A DNA stretch of 64,000 bases from contig JAYKAV010003103.1 of the NCBI GenBank assembly GCA_035582835.1, forward strand, positions 381,473 through 445,472, given 5' to 3'. The notes beneath the pieces were generated by a model. The model searched no databases. It saw only the letters and a list, made by a program, of their open reading frames with translations, and was not told the DNA's origin. This DNA is from Phoebastria nigripes. Lineage: Eukaryota > Chordata > Aves > Procellariiformes > Diomedeidae. The position numbers and the translations under genes were made by a program. Numbering within the stretch: position 1 is the stretch's first letter; every line of letters begins with the position of its first letter. Below, in pieces: positions 61,676 to 64,000 of the stretch.

Positions 61676-61799
61676 CTGCCTTTACCTCAACCCACAAGTT
61701 TTCTCATTTTTACCCTTCTGATTCTCTCCCCATCCCCCCAGGGGGAGTGAGCGAGCGGCTGTGTGGTGCTTAGTTGCTGGCTGGGGTTAAACCACAACA

Positions 61800-64000
61800 G
61801 TCCAATAGCTACCTCTATACAAAAGGGGCATGGAGTGTCCTTTTTATATACCTGATCACTCATGCATGCAAATCTAGGCCTGCATTCAGACAATTTTTTG
61901 AAGAACAGACTCCTGAAGTTCTGACATACAGACAATTAATGTTAGTTTCATTGGAGCGGCAAACATTTAGCTTTGTCTTTACATACACTGCAGGAATTTT
62001 TCTCCTTATACACCACGTGCTCCACATTCTCATTCTTGACTTCTGTAAGTTATGTTTACCGATCTTATTCTGTCCTCACCATGGAAAAATATTAGAAGGT
62101 GATTAATTGTCAGAGTAAACCCAGAGCAAAAGAGTGTATCACTGAGCTCACACCAGCAGATTCTCTGAACTGTACTAGTCACATATGATGAAACACTCAT
62201 CTGATAAAACACATCTGCAGAGTCAAGTACCCTTGCACCCAGGAATAGATAGCTCCATAGGATGCATCTATCATTGACTTTTACATTCTTTTTCACAGCA
62301 TGTTTTTTACACATTATGAGCAGCTGCAAAAAAGGTGGAAAGACACTCACAGTTTGTCCTGCTGCAGCAAAAGTTTCAACCACTACAAAGACGGAAATTC
62401 ACAGTTTGTGCTATACAAAAGATGATGGAGAAACTTTCATCTGCGATGTTAGCTTTCAGGGTGAATAGAATCCTTTTTTTGACAGAAATAATTGTCTGTC
62501 TGACTTAAAGGAGACTTCTGTTTGTTGTCCTTATCATGAATCAATAATTGCTGGTCAATTGTTATCCAGATTTTTTTAAGTGCATGAAGTACTTATTTTG
62601 CTAAAGCTTTTTTCACACTTAGTTCTTATACAAGTGAGAAATACTACTTGTAGCCTTGTTATATGGAATTCAAAGTTGTGAAATTTGAGACTATATTAAA
62701 AATATGAAGCAAGTCTACAAAATTACAATGAGCCTTTTCTTCCCCTCTGAGTAGAAAGACTGACTACTTAGGAAGCAGCAGTAGATTTCTAGTGTATTTT
62801 AATAGACAGGATTTCTAACCGGAGATTTCCAAGGCCTCCTTTCTCCTCTACCCATTGGCTATACAGCGAACTGCCAGTACTTGTGATAAGTATAGAGGGA
62901 TATGTACTGTAAATAAAAAATTTATTAATTTGGTCCTTTACAGCAGTAATGTTGGATCAGAAAATTAGTATTTCTGTTCCTTTCATACCGGCTTTCCATT
63001 ACAGACATGAGAATCAGCCAATTTTCAAATTTTAATAATAGGTGTCTATATCATCTCTCTATATAACAAGATAATCAAATAATATATTCAGATTTTTTTT
63101 GTAGTCTCAAAATTTGATATTAATAGTTTCTTTTTTCTTTGTATGTTATATGTATTGTGAACAAACTCATTACATTGTCTCTTTTTAAATATATGTATAC
63201 GTGCATATATATTTATAAATAACTCCAATAGATATTCTTAACAAGAAAGGATTATTTCTTCTGCACGTAATAAAATTAAAAGTGGCCCTGTTTAAAATTT
63301 AAACAGTAAATAATTTAAGGTAAGAGTGATTTTCATTTATTAAATCTTACAAGTTACGAAAAAATCCATGGTTAGTGTAAAAATAAATTCATTACAAGAG
63401 ATCAGCTTACAATAACAGGTTTGCTTTCAGTATTTTTCTTTCACATTTGGAAAGAAACTTAGGAATTTAACACTTCAGAATGATTTACCAAGGTTCTATA
63501 ATTGTTCGTAGCTTATCTTAAATAGGTCTGCCCAAGAATGTAGTGCTCCTAATGGGAATGCATAAAAAATTCTTGAGGAGGAAAGTGTTGAAAAACATTT
63601 CAACACAATGTGAAATTCTACAGTTTTTCTAGTTGATCAGCTCCCCAGAATATTTAGGAATATCTGAAGCAAGCTGGGAAAAGAATAAATAAGTTAGCAC
63701 CTTTGTCTATTTTCAGTTACTGTTTTTCCTGCTATGATTTTTTTTTCCCTGTATACCTCTGCACAGATGGTTTAAAAAATTACAACTGTGAGAAGAACTG
63801 TAACATTTCCAGCTCTACCAAGAACATTTTTTTACAGGGCTCTGTATTTTGAAGATTCTGAGTAATCTGAGTGACTTTTAACATCTTGTGGAACTTCTTC
63901 ATGGTTCTCCAAACCTGTCAATGAGCAATCAATTTTAGATCAGAAGTCACTATTAATTATTAATCCTAGGGATCATATTTCAAATTTGTACCTCAGCTAG
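61800..64000. other. Unique AT-rich DNA, no gene seen
   Basis: No gene or interspersed repeat recognised. Acceptor-like pyrimidine tracts ending in CAG occur near 62300 and 63767, but no coding exon is supported. Open frames are at most 117 codons (62030-62383, minus) and show no known domain. Confidence 0.55.

Larger units (their letters stand above)
61234..61799 (+). mobile_element. Solo LTR, ERVL-type avian endogenous retrovirus (plus strand)
   Basis: A solo LTR of 566 bp, starting TGACCTGGTTTCGGC and ending TTAAACCACAACA. It aligns over its length with the LTR at 6006-6601 (opposite strand). AGTCC precedes it (61229-61233), and AGTCC also occurs at 61799-61803 if the last LTR base is counted, so a 4-5 bp target duplication is likely but is blurred by the tandem repeat it entered. 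It contains U3, a TATA box, a polyadenylation signal and the conserved 3' end. No gag, pol or env sequence flanks it; the internal part was lost by LTR-LTR recombination. Confidence 0.93.

Noticed and set aside
62030..62383. Minus-strand open frame of 117 codons
   Set aside because: No recognisable domain, no splice context, and its length is within what AT-rich non-coding DNA gives by chance.
1..64000. CRISPR arrays, tRNA or rRNA genes, bacterial operons, telomeric repeats
   Set aside because: I looked for regularly spaced repeats, tRNA-like box sequences and TTAGGG arrays by eye and saw none; the sequence is vertebrate in character.

Overview
The window looks like non-coding DNA from a bird chromosome. 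Two repeat families support this. Six CR1 LINE copies carry the avian-type 3' end (repeats of an ATTCTRTG-like octamer). Three copies, or parts of copies, come from an ERVL-type LTR family that I recognise from neoavian genomes. The rest is AT-rich, has many stop codons in all frames, and shows no bacterial features such as operons, ribosome binding sites or tRNA clusters. I found no intact protein-coding gene. Every open frame that I can assign to a family is a decayed CR1 reverse transcriptase or endonuclease.

Layout: 1-1525 unique; 1526-4194 a long CR1 (minus) with endonuclease and RT remnants; 4195-6005 unique; 6006-6601 a solo LTR (minus); 6602-20330 unique AT-rich DNA with simple repeats; 20331-20440 a poly-A block containing what looks like a piece of Illumina adapter; 20441-25212 unique; 25213-25277 a CR1 tail; 25278-37165 unique; 37166-37339 a long TTCC pyrimidine tract; 37720-37940 a CR1 tail (plus); 38185-39682 a CR1 RT fragment (plus); 39683-50234 unique; 50235-52024 a CR1 RT fragment (minus) that lacks its 3' end; 52025-55742 unique; 55822-56022 an LTR fragment with its 3' end duplicated; 56023-60480 unique; 60481-61198 a CR1 3' fragment flanked by two diverged copies of a ~110 bp sequence; 61234-61799 a second solo LTR (plus); 61800-64000 unique.

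The genes do not work together in any pathway. This is an intergenic or intronic landscape shaped by retrotransposition and point-mutation decay. The observations most worth checking are the adapter-like insert at 20360-20387 (probable assembly artefact), the long flanking duplication around the 60.6 kb CR1, the cluster of ambiguous bases in the 38-39.7 kb CR1, and a 49 bp segment that is identical in the two solo LTRs. I did not find evidence for a new biological system.
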